64,000 nucleotides of DNA from Natronorubrum halalkaliphilum (lineage in GTDB: Archaea; Halobacteriota; Halobacteria; Halobacteriales; Natrialbaceae). The position numbers and the translations under genes were made by a program. Shown in pieces: positions 52,421-60,317 of this stretch (position 1 is the stretch's first letter; the number at the start of each line of letters is the position of its first letter). The notes beneath the pieces were generated by a model that saw only the letters and a list, made by a program, of their open reading frames with translations, did not search any database and had not been told where the DNA came from. The stretch is from NCBI RefSeq assembly GCF_009834785.1, contig NZ_WUYX01000038.1, positions 161,513 to 225,512 on the forward strand. Reading direction: 5' to 3'.

Positions 52421-52442
52421 ACCCCACTATTTCATGTGAAAC
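52421..52442 (-). promoter_or_regulatory. Possible ORB-like dyad downstream of oapC
   Basis: TTTCATGTGAAAC with ACCCC close by on the left. It is weaker than the origin boxes because the spacing to the C run is different. Confidence 0.25.
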
Positions 52443-52691
52443 ACTCACGATACACGCTTCTCTCGGACCGCTACCTTCGAAATGTGTTGCAGGTGAAATT
52501 ATGGTTTCAGTCGAACAGTTCGACCGTTCTATTCGCGGCTCTCTCATCGAATCGCTCGGTTCGAGCATCACTCTCGAGCCTCGGAACGGAAGACAATTAT
52601 CTTACACATATCGGTCTCGGTGCAGAACCAAGTACGGGATCGCTCGAGCCGACCGTCGGTCCGAGGCGCAATTTCGGGTAAGAAAGATGGA

Positions 52692-52698
52692 TTTAAGC
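52692..52698 (+). promoter_or_regulatory. TATA box of the 29-residue peptide gene
   Basis: TTTAAGC ends 23 nt before the ATG at 52722, the usual distance for a leaderless haloarchaeal message. Confidence 0.5.
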
Positions 52699-52721
52699 GA
52701 TACGGCTGATTGCGTTCTCGT

Positions 52722-52811
52722 ATGAGCACTCCAACCAAGGTCGTCCTCACCACGATCGCCGTGTCGGCACTGCTGTCGCTGCTGGTCGTCTTCCAGACCG
52801 TTCTCGTCTGA
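52722..52811 (+). CDS. 29-residue single-span membrane peptide
   Basis: ATG at 52722 opens a 29-codon gene: MSTPTKVVLTTIAVSALLSL, then a continuing hydrophobic stretch LVVFQTVLV. It is one transmembrane helix with a short cytosolic Lys-containing N-terminus. It has a TATA box at leaderless spacing, and its TGA overlaps the ATG of the next gene (TGATG). All codons are GC-ending as expected for expressed genes here, and the translational coupling argues against chance. Its role may be membrane tethering or regulation of the neighbour. Its short length makes it easy to miss in annotation. Confidence 0.7.
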   Translation: MSTPTKVVLTTIAVSALLSLLVVFQTVLV

Positions 52812-53593
52812 TGTTCGACGCTCGCGAGCTCTCGAGTCCGGTCGAGGCGATCCGCGACGAGCACGCCCCCGACGTACAGATACTCGACTGTGAGCGCGAT
52901 TTCGAGACGCTCGACCCTGCACGGGCCGAAGACCTCGGACTGGTCGTCGACGCGCTCGAGCCGGCGAGCTATCCGTCAGCGTGGCTGCCCGCGGACGCGC
53001 CGACCTTGCTCGAACGGTACGCGAGCCCGGATCTAACCATCGGGATGCCGGGCGACGGGAGTATCGTCTGGACGCGCCAGACCGAGCCACCGATCGTGCT
53101 GGTAAAGCCTCGCGTCGAGGGCTCGCCCGAGGAATTCGTCGACTTTTTGCTCGCCGAGGCACTCGTCGAACTCGATCTCGACGTTCCGGAACACTTCATC
53201 GGCTTCTTCGAGGACGAGTATCCCGAACTCGATCGGGCGGTCGATCTCGACCCTACCGGCACCTATCAGGTGGCTGCTGCGCTGTACGACGGCTGGATCG
53301 GGCTTCAGACTCGAGCTGTTTTCGCGGACTGGCACGACGACCATCCCGAACTCGCCGACGCGTGGCAGGACGCGGGCACCCGACTCGAGGACCGCGTATC
53401 GGGACTTCCGCGAGCGGTCGCCCGCGGGGAGACGGAGTTCGCGGATGCGACGGAGCTTGCGTGTGCGTCGATCAAGCACGCGATCGAGTTACCGGCACCG
53501 TTTGCGGCGCTCGATACCGAGGCGTATCGGGACCACGGTCCCGAGTACGCGATCAGGTGGGCCGAGAAAACGTTCGACTCACTCGCGAAGTAG
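52811..53593 (+). CDS. Conserved haloarchaeal hypothetical protein (DUF7089-like)
   Basis: A 260-residue acidic soluble protein. Likely a mixed alpha/beta domain with the stretch GDGSIVWTRQTEPPIVLVKPRVEGSPEEFVDFLLAEALVELDLDVPEHFIGFF (about 78-130) and a helical C-terminal half with conserved Trp/Arg (ALYDGWIGLQTRAVFADWHDDHPELADAW). It has no recognisable active site. I recall a haloarchaeal DUF name for this family, but not with certainty. It begins inside the TGATG overlap with the membrane peptide gene and probably needs translation of that peptide. It is followed by 450 bp of non-coding DNA. Confidence 0.7.
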   Translation: MFDARELSSPVEAIRDEHAPDVQILDCERDFETLDPARAEDLGLVVDALEPASYPSAWLPADAPTLLERYASPDLTIGMPGDGSIVWTRQTEPPIVLVKPRVEGSPEEFVDFLLAEALVELDLDVPEHFIGFFEDEYPELDRAVDLDPTGTYQVAAALYDGWIGLQTRAVFADWHDDHPELADAWQDAGTRLEDRVSGLPRAVARGETEFADATELACASIKHAIELPAPFAALDTEAYRDHGPEYAIRWAEKTFDSLAK

Positions 53594-54040
53594 TTCACGG
53601 ACACGCCAGTAACCCGAGCGATCGCCGCCCCTTGCCGAGACGTCTTCGTCTGTCTTCGATAGCAACAACTGGAACTGTTTCCATATCGATCGCACTCGCT
53701 CACGGGTCGGTCACTCCCTGTCTGCTCACGGCGGCGTGGCGCCGTTCGCACGGTTCGCGGGATCGGTGATCCCGCGCTATTCGCGTCTCCGCGGTTCTCG
53801 CGTCCTCGAACCCGCTCTCGTCGTGCGATCTGGTGTGCACTGATTTCCAGTGGCTACTATAGCTTTCGTCGCCGAAGCTGTGTCCTCGAATGCGACGATG
53901 GCGAACGTATCGATATCGTCTGGCCAACGGTGGGAACTGCAGTTCGGTGGTCGGAAGTCAGCAGTGGATAGTTGCAGGTGAGCAGTGAATAATTGAGGAT
54001 TAGCAGTCGATAGCCGAGGGTCAGCAGTCGACAGTCGCCG
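53594..54040. other. Intergenic region between converging genes
   Basis: About 447 bp between converging genes. It contains four tandem 21-bp units near its right end and no supported gene. Confidence 0.55.
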
Positions 54041-54042
54041 TC
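53960..54042. repeat. Four imperfect 21-bp tandem repeats
   Basis: Four successive units beginning AGCAGTGG, AGCAGTGA, AGCAGTCG and AGCAGTCG at 53960, 53981, 54002 and 54023. They share AGCAGT-GATAG-like cores with drift between units. The array ends at the stop codon of the next minus-strand gene. Confidence 0.75.
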
Positions 54043-54619
54043 AAAAATCAGCGTCGATGCTGCCGTCTTCGTCCAGGTCGATCGTCCCGCTGAACAGGTC
54101 GCGGAAGTCCTCGACAAGGGACTCGTCGTGGGGTTCTTCCGAGACGTGGAAGAGACCGACTGCGTCGTGTTCGTCGAGCAGTTCCAGAATGCGTTCGACG
54201 GTCTCGAGTGCTTCGTCGTCGCCCGCGTAGTAGGCGAGTTCGGTCACGGAGTCGAAACTGATTCGGAGCTTTCCGTCGTGGGCCTCGAGGAAGCCGTCGA
54301 TGTGGTCGATGATGCCGTCGACGTCATCGGGGGCGGCGACGTAGTGAACGGTGTCGCTCGTGCGTCGAGAGTAGCCCCGTTCGATGCTCAGCGTATCGAG
54401 GATTTCGGCTCGTTTCTCGTCGACGTCGTAGTACTCGAGTTTCTGCTTTACTTCGCGGGCGGTGGTTCGCGTGGAGATGACGAGGAAGTTGTCGGTGTCG
54501 GTCTTGAGAAAGTCGGTGTCGATACGGTCGGTTTCGCCGGTGCTCGGATGGAGCAACAGGACGCCTGTGCCGCCTGGTATCGTCTCTGGGGCGCCATCGA
54601 TTTCGAGCGAGTACTCCAT
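54041..54619 (-). CDS. Degenerate RecA/KaiC-like protein (DUF7090-like)
   Basis: A 192-residue protein resembling half of a KaiC/RecA-type ATPase: GGTGVLLLHPSTGETD at the P-loop position, then NFLVISTRTTAREVKQKL, and KLRISFDSVTELAYY like a Walker B strand. The phosphate-binding loop is GPTGSGKT-like in the family but is HPSTGETDR here, without the lysine, so ATP binding is unlikely. The DUF name is from memory. A TATA-like CTATTAAG lies about 25-30 nt upstream of the ATG at 54619, which supports this start over longer frames. It is probably a signalling or regulatory scaffold. Confidence 0.7.
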   Translation of the reverse strand: MEYSLEIDGAPETIPGGTGVLLLHPSTGETDRIDTDFLKTDTDNFLVISTRTTAREVKQKLEYYDVDEKRAEILDTLSIERGYSRRTSDTVHYVAAPDDVDGIIDHIDGFLEAHDGKLRISFDSVTELAYYAGDDEALETVERILELLDEHDAVGLFHVSEEPHDESLVEDFRDLFSGTIDLDEDGSIDADF

Positions 54620-54899
54620 ATTGACGTGAACAACTTCCGGCACCGACTTAATAGTGCGGATGTTTCCGACAGTCCCTCGAATTGTAATTCCGGTGGAGGG
54701 TGCTGTGGAGTGACATCGTCGCGTTGGTCTAACGTACCGCGCGGGAGGTTCTGGAGCGGAGAGATACCGGTAGCGGAACGGGAAACGGTGTACTGTCGAG
54801 TGAGGTCGGAATATGAATGTCACGGTCGAAGAGACGGAGCGCGAACGGGTGTCGGGTCGGAGGGACGAACGTGAACCAGCGTCGCGTCGCGGAGACGAA

Positions 54900-56483
54900 T
54901 CAGGCGTTGAAATCTTCCTGTCGAAGCAAGACCAGCATCGAAAGCCCGGAGATAACGACGAGGATCAACGCGGGTAGTGCCGCGTAGCGATAGTAAGCGG
55001 TGCCGTGAGCGCTCCAGATAAGGGTCACGAGGGTGTCCATGCCGATCGGCTGGAGCATCAGCGTCGCCGGGAGTTCTTTCATCGTGGTCAGGAAGACGAG
55101 GACACCGCCGGCAACGACCCCCGGTGCGATCAGGGGTAGCGTAACGCGCCGGAATGTCTCCACGCGGCCCGCGTTGAGGGTTCGCGCGGCCTCGGGAAGC
55201 CGGTCGTCGACCTGGAGCACGGACGTCCGCGTTGTACTGACCGCCTGTGGAAGAAAGCGGACGACATAGGCAAACACTAGCAGCGGAACGGTTCGATAGA
55301 TCCAACCCGCGTAGTTCGCGCCGAAAAACACCAGTGCGAGACCGATGACGACACCGGGGACCGCAAAGCCGACGTAGGTCACTCGCTCGAACAGTCTGGC
55401 GAGCAGCGAGTCCGAACGCGCCGCCAGATAGCCGACGGGGAGTGCGAACGCGCTGGCGACGATCGCCGCCAGCGCGGCGAGATACACCGAGTTGAGCGCG
55501 TACGCCCACTCGAAGGCGTACGTCGGTGCGCTGCCGCCGGTTCCACGGACGAGCCAGATCCCGAAGATCGCGATCGGGACGACGAGCGTAACGATACCGA
55601 TCCCCGCAATACCCCCCATCGCCGGCCACTTCCAGCGACCGAGGCGAATCTGTGCCCCGGTCGCGCTGCCGCCGCTCGCGTCCTCGTCCTTGCCGACTTT
55701 CGCTTCGATCAGGAGGATAATGCCCGTCACTGCAAGCAACTGCAGTGACAGGAGGGCCGCATACTCTACGTTGATAGCTCCGAACTCCCAGTAAATCGCA
55801 CTCGTGAACACTTCGACGTGTAAGAACGCAGGCGTCCCGAAGTCGGAAATGGCGTACAGGCCCGCCAGCAGTGCTCCGGCGGCGATTGCCGGTCTGATCT
55901 GTGGGAGTGTCACGCGACGGAACGCCTCGAGTCGATCCGCGTTCAGCGTTCGAGCGGCGTCGACGAGCGAGGAGTCCATCGAAAGTAACGCTGCTCGAGT
56001 GGTCAGGAACACGTAGGGGTAGGTGTAGAGCGTGATGATCAGGGTGGCTCCAGCGAGTCCCTGGATGCGGGGCATCGGAACCCCGAGAAACTCGCTGACC
56101 TCGCCGTGACGACCGAACGCAGAGACGAACGCGAACGCTCCGATATAGCTCGGAATCACGAGCGGGAGGGCGGCGACGATCGTCCAGAATCGTCGGTGTG
56201 GCAGGTCCGATCGCGTCGTCAAAACGGCGAGTGGCACGCCGATCAGGATCGAGAACACAGTCACGCCGAGCGTGAGGCCGAGGCTGGTCAGCAGAATATC
56301 GCCGGTTCGGACGGAGATCAGCAACTCGAGCGCTCGGTCCGGATCGACCTGTGTCGCTCGCAGCGCGATCCACAGTAGTGGCGAGGCGACCAGCAGCGCA
56401 ATTACACCGCTCAGCGCCGTGAGTCCGAGCTTCGACGTATCGTTGGTGACCTCTGTCAACCGTTCGAGTCGCTCTGATGCCAC
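54900..56483 (-). CDS. Fused iron-type ABC transporter permease (Fbp/SfuB-like)
   Basis: A 527-residue protein with two homologous permease halves, 6 or so helices each, and two EAA cytoplasmic loops: DAARTLNADRLEAFRRVTLPQIRP and EAARTLNAGRVETFRRVTLPLIAP. This layout is typical of Fe(III) or thiamine-type importer permeases. It starts with GTG at 56483. The preceding gene on the same strand is its substrate-binding protein, 246 bp away. A DtxR-type box (56518-56535) lies just upstream. No ATP-binding protein is encoded next to it, so the ATPase must come from elsewhere. Confidence 0.88.
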   Translation of the reverse strand: MASERLERLTEVTNDTSKLGLTALSGVIALLVASPLLWIALRATQVDPDRALELLISVRTGDILLTSLGLTLGVTVFSILIGVPLAVLTTRSDLPHRRFWTIVAALPLVIPSYIGAFAFVSAFGRHGEVSEFLGVPMPRIQGLAGATLIITLYTYPYVFLTTRAALLSMDSSLVDAARTLNADRLEAFRRVTLPQIRPAIAAGALLAGLYAISDFGTPAFLHVEVFTSAIYWEFGAINVEYAALLSLQLLAVTGIILLIEAKVGKDEDASGGSATGAQIRLGRWKWPAMGGIAGIGIVTLVVPIAIFGIWLVRGTGGSAPTYAFEWAYALNSVYLAALAAIVASAFALPVGYLAARSDSLLARLFERVTYVGFAVPGVVIGLALVFFGANYAGWIYRTVPLLVFAYVVRFLPQAVSTTRTSVLQVDDRLPEAARTLNAGRVETFRRVTLPLIAPGVVAGGVLVFLTTMKELPATLMLQPIGMDTLVTLIWSAHGTAYYRYAALPALILVVISGLSMLVLLRQEDFNA

Positions 56484-56517
56484 GGTAATCGTTCGGAGGA
56501 TCCTTTCGTCGGAAGGG

Positions 56518-56535
56518 ATTTAGGGCTTCCTAAAT
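56518..56535 (-). promoter_or_regulatory. DtxR/IdeR-type box A
   Basis: ATTTAGG-GCTT-CCTAAAT, a perfect 7-bp inverted repeat with 4-nt spacer (core TTAGG-N4-CCTAA), 35 nt upstream of the permease start. This is a likely metal-dependent repressor site. Confidence 0.65.
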
Positions 56536-56729
56536 TTCCGGTGGGATGGGAGCGATCCGGTCGGGGAAATAGCGGCCCTCGAGTAGGTCCGGAGGAGTGG
56601 ACGGGCCACAGAACGCAAGAGATGACTCTGTCAGGTGGGGAGGGACGACTGCCAGCGGTGAGGGTGAGGATCCGACGGGGAGTAGAGACGGAGGTGAGGG
56701 TGAGGATCGATCTGCGTGTCGGGTGCGAT

Positions 56730-57863
56730 CTAGACGGTCATTCCCTCTTGTCGGAGGAGGTCCTGTGCCTGTTCAACGTTGCTGAGCTTGTTCAGATCGA
56801 ACTCGAGCGGGTTGATCTCGTCGAGTGCCGGGAGGTCGCCGACGTAGTCAACGCCGTCGAGGACGGGGTATTCGCCGTTGGTTTCGACGAAGAAGTCCTG
56901 TCCTTCTACGGCGAGGATGTGTCGCGTGAACTCCGCGGCGAGGTTGGGTTTGTCTGCGCCTTCGAGGATAGCGACGCCGGAAACGTTGAACAGGCAGCCG
57001 GGATCGTTGGTAGTAAACGCGACGTCGAGCGGCGCATCCGGGTCGTTTCCGAGGATCCGGCCGGCGTAGTACTGGTTCCCGAGTGCGATCGCTTGTTCGC
57101 CGTCTGCGACGGCCTCCGCCTGTGACGAGCCGCTGCTGTACAGCGTCGCGTTCTGATCGTCGACCATGCTACTGACCCACTCACGCGTTGCGTCTTCGCC
57201 TTCCTCTTCGATCATCGCGACGATGAACGAGCGGAACGTCCCGGAGTTCGGACGGGTCGAGATCACGTCCTCGAAGCGGTCGTCGGTTGCGTACTCGAAG
57301 ATATCGTCCGTGAGGTCGTCGCCGTCGAATTCGTTCGTATTGTACTGGATCGCACGTACGCGACCGGATGCGCCGGTCCAGTATCCGTCGGAGTCGCTGT
57401 AGTTGTCGTCGACCGCGTCGATCACGTCGTCGGGAAGCTCTCGAGCGAGCGCTTCCTCCTTCAGCCGAGCGAGTTCGCCCGAGGACTGCGTGTAGAAGAG
57501 GTCAGCGGGACTGTTCTCGCCTTCCTCGAGGAGACTCGCCAGTTGATCACCTTCGTCGTCGTAGTCGACGCTGACGGAGAAGTCGTCGTACTCGGCTTCG
57601 ATCTCCTCGAAGAGCGGATCGATCTGGTCTGCCGTTCGCGCGGAGTAAATCGTCAACTCGCCCTCGAGATCGCCGAGGTCGTCCCAGGAGACGGCCGACG
57701 CTTCGACTGCGGACGACTGTGGATCGTATCCCTCGAGATCTTCACCCGACCCACCCAGACAGCCGGCGAGGGTGAGTGCACCGACGGAGGCTGCCGTCGC
57801 GCCGAGGAACTGTCGTCGATTGGTCGCTGTCCGTCGCGTCTGATTGCTGTCGCGCTGTTGCAT
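56730..57863 (-). CDS. Iron-type ABC transporter substrate-binding protein
   Basis: A 377-residue lipoprotein. The N-terminus has a twin-arginine motif NRRQFLG and a lipobox LTLAGCLG (Cys near residue 35), so it is probably Tat-exported and lipid-anchored. The mature protein resembles FutA/FbpA-type binding proteins: LTIYSARTADQIDPLFEEIEAEY, SPADLFYTQSSGELARL, and SGSSQAEAVADGEQAIALGNQYYAGRIL. The ATG at 57863 is preceded by a DtxR-type box and then a TATA box, so it is expected to be repressed by iron. It is cotranscribed in direction with the permease. Confidence 0.88.
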   Translation of the reverse strand: MQQRDSNQTRRTATNRRQFLGATAASVGALTLAGCLGGSGEDLEGYDPQSSAVEASAVSWDDLGDLEGELTIYSARTADQIDPLFEEIEAEYDDFSVSVDYDDEGDQLASLLEEGENSPADLFYTQSSGELARLKEEALARELPDDVIDAVDDNYSDSDGYWTGASGRVRAIQYNTNEFDGDDLTDDIFEYATDDRFEDVISTRPNSGTFRSFIVAMIEEEGEDATREWVSSMVDDQNATLYSSGSSQAEAVADGEQAIALGNQYYAGRILGNDPDAPLDVAFTTNDPGCLFNVSGVAILEGADKPNLAAEFTRHILAVEGQDFFVETNGEYPVLDGVDYVGDLPALDEINPLEFDLNKLSNVEQAQDLLRQEGMTV

Positions 57864-57869
57864 ATCTAA

Positions 57870-57885
57870 TTTAGGCCGACCTAAA
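57870..57885 (-). promoter_or_regulatory. DtxR/IdeR-type box B in the binding-protein promoter
   Basis: TTTAGG-CCGA-CCTAAA, lying between the TATA box (57889-57896) and the start codon of the substrate-binding protein. Binding here would block transcription initiation. Confidence 0.75.
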
Positions 57886-57888
57886 AAA

Positions 57889-57896
57889 CATATACC
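57889..57896 (-). promoter_or_regulatory. TATA box of the substrate-binding protein gene
   Basis: Minus-strand GGTATATG, about 26-33 nt before the ATG at 57863. Confidence 0.5.
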
Positions 57897-58007
57897 TTCC
57901 GATTATTCCCGATTCGCCGCACGAAAAAACGGTTCAGCAGGAGCTGTCCGTCCGGCTTCGGTCCGATGCCCACGGATTTCGGCCGGCCTAAACCTCTCCG
58001 AACTATT

Positions 58008-58029
58008 CTTTTTAGGCAATCCTAAAAAG
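58008..58029. promoter_or_regulatory. DtxR/IdeR-type box C
   Basis: CTTTTTAGG-CAAT-CCTAAAAAG, a perfect 9-bp inverted repeat with 4-nt spacer and the strongest of the three boxes. No start codon follows within the usual distance. Confidence 0.7.
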
Positions 58030-58276
58030 ATTGTCGGTCACTCGAACGAGTCGGGAACGTGCTGAGGTTCCAGCCGCGACGGAGTACTGGGTCCACTCGA
58101 ACGGCTCCCGACTGATGCGGATCGCCGTACCAGTTTCGCTGGGCCCGCGACCCTCCGTGTGGGTGCACCGGTACCGAGATATCGGTACAGCGCACCGTTC
58201 GAACCGGCTGGACTCTTCTCCCTGTCCGCCGTTTCGAGTCGAACCGGTTTTGAGCATCAACCGTGATTGCTCGAGT

Positions 58277-58957
58277 ATGAGCGTCCGCGAGGAGTTCGAC
58301 GACTGGGCGACGAGTGGCAAAGACAGGGGAATGGAGGAACGCCACTGGCACACCGCGAAACACGCGCTCGCGCGCATGCCGGTCGAACCCGGCGATACCG
58401 TCCTCGATCTCGGCTGTGGCAGCGGCTACGCCGGCCGTGCGCTCCGCGACACCAACGACGCCGGTCGGGTCTACGGACTCGACGGCTCGCCGGAGATGGC
58501 CCACAACGCCGCGGCGTACACGGACGATCCGCAGGTCGGCTTCCTCGTCGGGGACTTCGATTCGCTTCCCTTCGAAAACGACTCGATCGACCACATCTGG
58601 TCGATGGAGGCGTTTTACTACGCCGCCGATCCCCACAACACTCTCGAGGAGGTCGCCCGAATTCTCCGTCCCGGCGGAACCTTCTACTGTGCGGTCAACT
58701 ACTACGAAGAGAACGTCCACTCCCACGAGTGGCAAGACAAAATTTCGATCGAGATGACCCGCTGGGATCGCGAGCAGTATCGCGAGGCGTTCCGTATTGC
58801 CGGCCTTCACGTCGCCGAACAGGACAATATTCCCGATCGCGAGACCGCCATCCCCAGTGCGGACGAGTTCCCGACTGATAACTGGGATAGCCGCGAGGAG
58901 ATGGTCGAACGTTACCGCGAGTTCGGCACCCTGCTGACCGTCGGCGTAGCCCCCTGA
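58277..58957 (+). CDS. SAM-dependent class I methyltransferase
   Basis: A 226-residue methyltransferase of UbiE/Methyltransf_11 type. Motif I VLDLGCGSGYAGRAL (about 42-56), motif II GLDGSPEMA, then FLVGDFDSLPFENDSIDHIWSMEAFYY and LRPGGTFYCAVNYYE, all in order. The substrate is unknown. A longer frame opens upstream at 58031, but the ATG at 58277 gives a normal N-terminus (MSVREEFDDWATSG). It stands alone, downstream of a long regulatory region with DtxR box C. Confidence 0.9.
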   Translation: MSVREEFDDWATSGKDRGMEERHWHTAKHALARMPVEPGDTVLDLGCGSGYAGRALRDTNDAGRVYGLDGSPEMAHNAAAYTDDPQVGFLVGDFDSLPFENDSIDHIWSMEAFYYAADPHNTLEEVARILRPGGTFYCAVNYYEENVHSHEWQDKISIEMTRWDREQYREAFRIAGLHVAEQDNIPDRETAIPSADEFPTDNWDSREEMVERYREFGTLLTVGVAP

Positions 58958-59147
58958 TTTCCACTCGAGTTACCCGCCAGCTGACAACCCCCTCGCTTCG
59001 ACTCGAGCCCGCGTTCCCTCGGCGACTTTTTGACCGATATCTCGAGACGAAACCGTCCGTTCTTTCATTTCAGTTGGAATTACTCACACAGAGGTTGACA
59101 GATAATAGTAATTGCGTGTATACGATCGTTCCGTTGGTCGAGACCGA

Positions 59148-59756
59148 CTACTCGAACCGTTCGCCCGCCGGAATCGTTACTTCGAGCCAGTTTTCTTCGG
59201 GGGGAAGCGGACAGTCGAACGTCTCGCTGTAGGCACAGAAGGGGGTGTAGGCGAGGTTGAAGTCGACGACGAGTTCGTCGCCGTCCTCGAGGTCCCGATC
59301 CGCGGCGAGTTCCATGTACCGGCCGCCGTCGTAGGTCTGCTGGCCGGTCGTCTTATCCCGGAACGGGACGAACAGCGGCTCCTCGTTCGGGCTTTCGAGT
59401 TGGTAGGCAGCCAGTTCAAAGGTTCCGTCCTCGAGTTCGTCGTCGTCGCGGTCGAGTGCGAACGAAAGCGTTGCGACGCGAAGATAACGCATCTCGCGGC
59501 CAGCGGTGGTGTCCATCAGGAGGACCTCGGGGTCGTCGTGAACCGTCGCAGTCGCCGTCACGCGATAGGTCGGATTCGGTTCAAAATAGTCGAGACCGTC
59601 GAAGCCGTCGCGGTCCTCGGGCGGAACCGGCGACTGAGGGTGGTCCCCGAAGAACTCGTCTTTCTCCGCGCGTTTCGTCTCGAGTTCCTCGCGCCAGCGG
59701 TCGGGGTCGAAGGTTGCGTCGGTGTCGGGATCGGTGGAGTCGACGGAATCGTTCAT
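59148..59756 (-). CDS. DUF1684 family protein
   Basis: A 202-residue cytosolic protein of the DUF1684 family. Diagnostic C-terminal motifs are GGRYMELAADRD, VDFNLAYTPFCAYSETFDCPLPPEENWLEVTIPAGE. The N-terminus has WREELETKRAEKDEFFGDHPQSPV, also family-like. Function is unknown in general; some members are found with redox or lipid genes. The ATG at 59756 is used. It has no operon partner on the same strand apart from the small gene upstream (59856), 100 bp away. Confidence 0.88.
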   Translation of the reverse strand: MNDSVDSTDPDTDATFDPDRWREELETKRAEKDEFFGDHPQSPVPPEDRDGFDGLDYFEPNPTYRVTATATVHDDPEVLLMDTTAGREMRYLRVATLSFALDRDDDELEDGTFELAAYQLESPNEEPLFVPFRDKTTGQQTYDGGRYMELAADRDLEDGDELVVDFNLAYTPFCAYSETFDCPLPPEENWLEVTIPAGERFE

Positions 59757-59855
59757 ACCGCACCTACCGGCGCGGGACGGGAATGGGTTGCGTTTCGTCT
59801 GTGGTTCGCGTTTTGCGTTCCGCTTGCGGCGGAGCGCTCGAGAGGCGGTTCTCGG

Positions 59856-60095
59856 TTACTCCTTGATCGTCAACACGCCGTTGTGAACGGAGACGTCGCT
59901 GGCCTCCGGCGGCAGTTCGAACTCGAACTGGTCGTCGCCGGTGACGATGATCGCCGTCGCATCGACGACGTCGATCTCCGTGTCCGACGCACCCGTACCG
60001 AAATCGACCGCGATGACGCTCCCGTCGTCGTAGCGGAACGTGCGAACGACTATATCGTCACGATCGACGTTTTTGAGGGATTTTGGGACTTTCAT
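59856..60095 (-). CDS. Small Hsp20-like (CS domain) protein
   Basis: A 79-residue protein: MKVPKSLKNVDRDDIVVRTFRYDDGSVIAVDFG, then TAIIVTGDDQFEFELPPEASDVSVHNGVLTIKE. The closing GVLTIKE strand and the beta pattern resemble the alpha-crystallin/Hsp20 sandwich, in truncated form. A haloarchaeal DUF7127-type family is likely; the DUF number is from memory. An ATG at 60119 is possible, but residue 9 of that frame (60095) starts the conserved region. It is probably a small chaperone-like protein. The neighbour DUF1684 gene is on the same strand. Confidence 0.65.
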   Translation of the reverse strand: MKVPKSLKNVDRDDIVVRTFRYDDGSVIAVDFGTGASDTEIDVVDATAIIVTGDDQFEFELPPEASDVSVHNGVLTIKE

Positions 60096-60317
60096 AGATG
60101 ACTGTTCGGCGGCGCGCAATTAAAGGAGCACGCTGGCAGCGTCCGGCCCGGTCGGCTCGTACCGATCTCGTTTGATCTCGTTCCTCGAGCCGAAGCATCG
60201 ATCCCGTTCGCCTCGCCGTGTTCCTTCGCCTCTCCCGGTTTTCTCGTGGGCGATCTCGGCCAGTCGACGGGCGCGACAAACCCAATCGCTATTATTCAAC
60301 CAACCGAACGGTCACGT

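Larger units (their letters stand above)
52321..52721. other. Intergenic region downstream of oapC
   Basis: About 400 bp. It contains a possible further ORB-like dyad (52421-52442) and the TATA element TTTAAGC (52692-52698) of the next mini-gene. I see no other gene. Confidence 0.45.
57864..58276. other. Regulatory intergenic region between divergent iron importer and methyltransferase genes
   Basis: About 410 bp holding the importer promoter, DtxR box B and box C. Box C (58008-58029) lies about 120 bp beyond the importer TATA box and about 250 bp before the methyltransferase start. I see no gene here. Confidence 0.55.
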
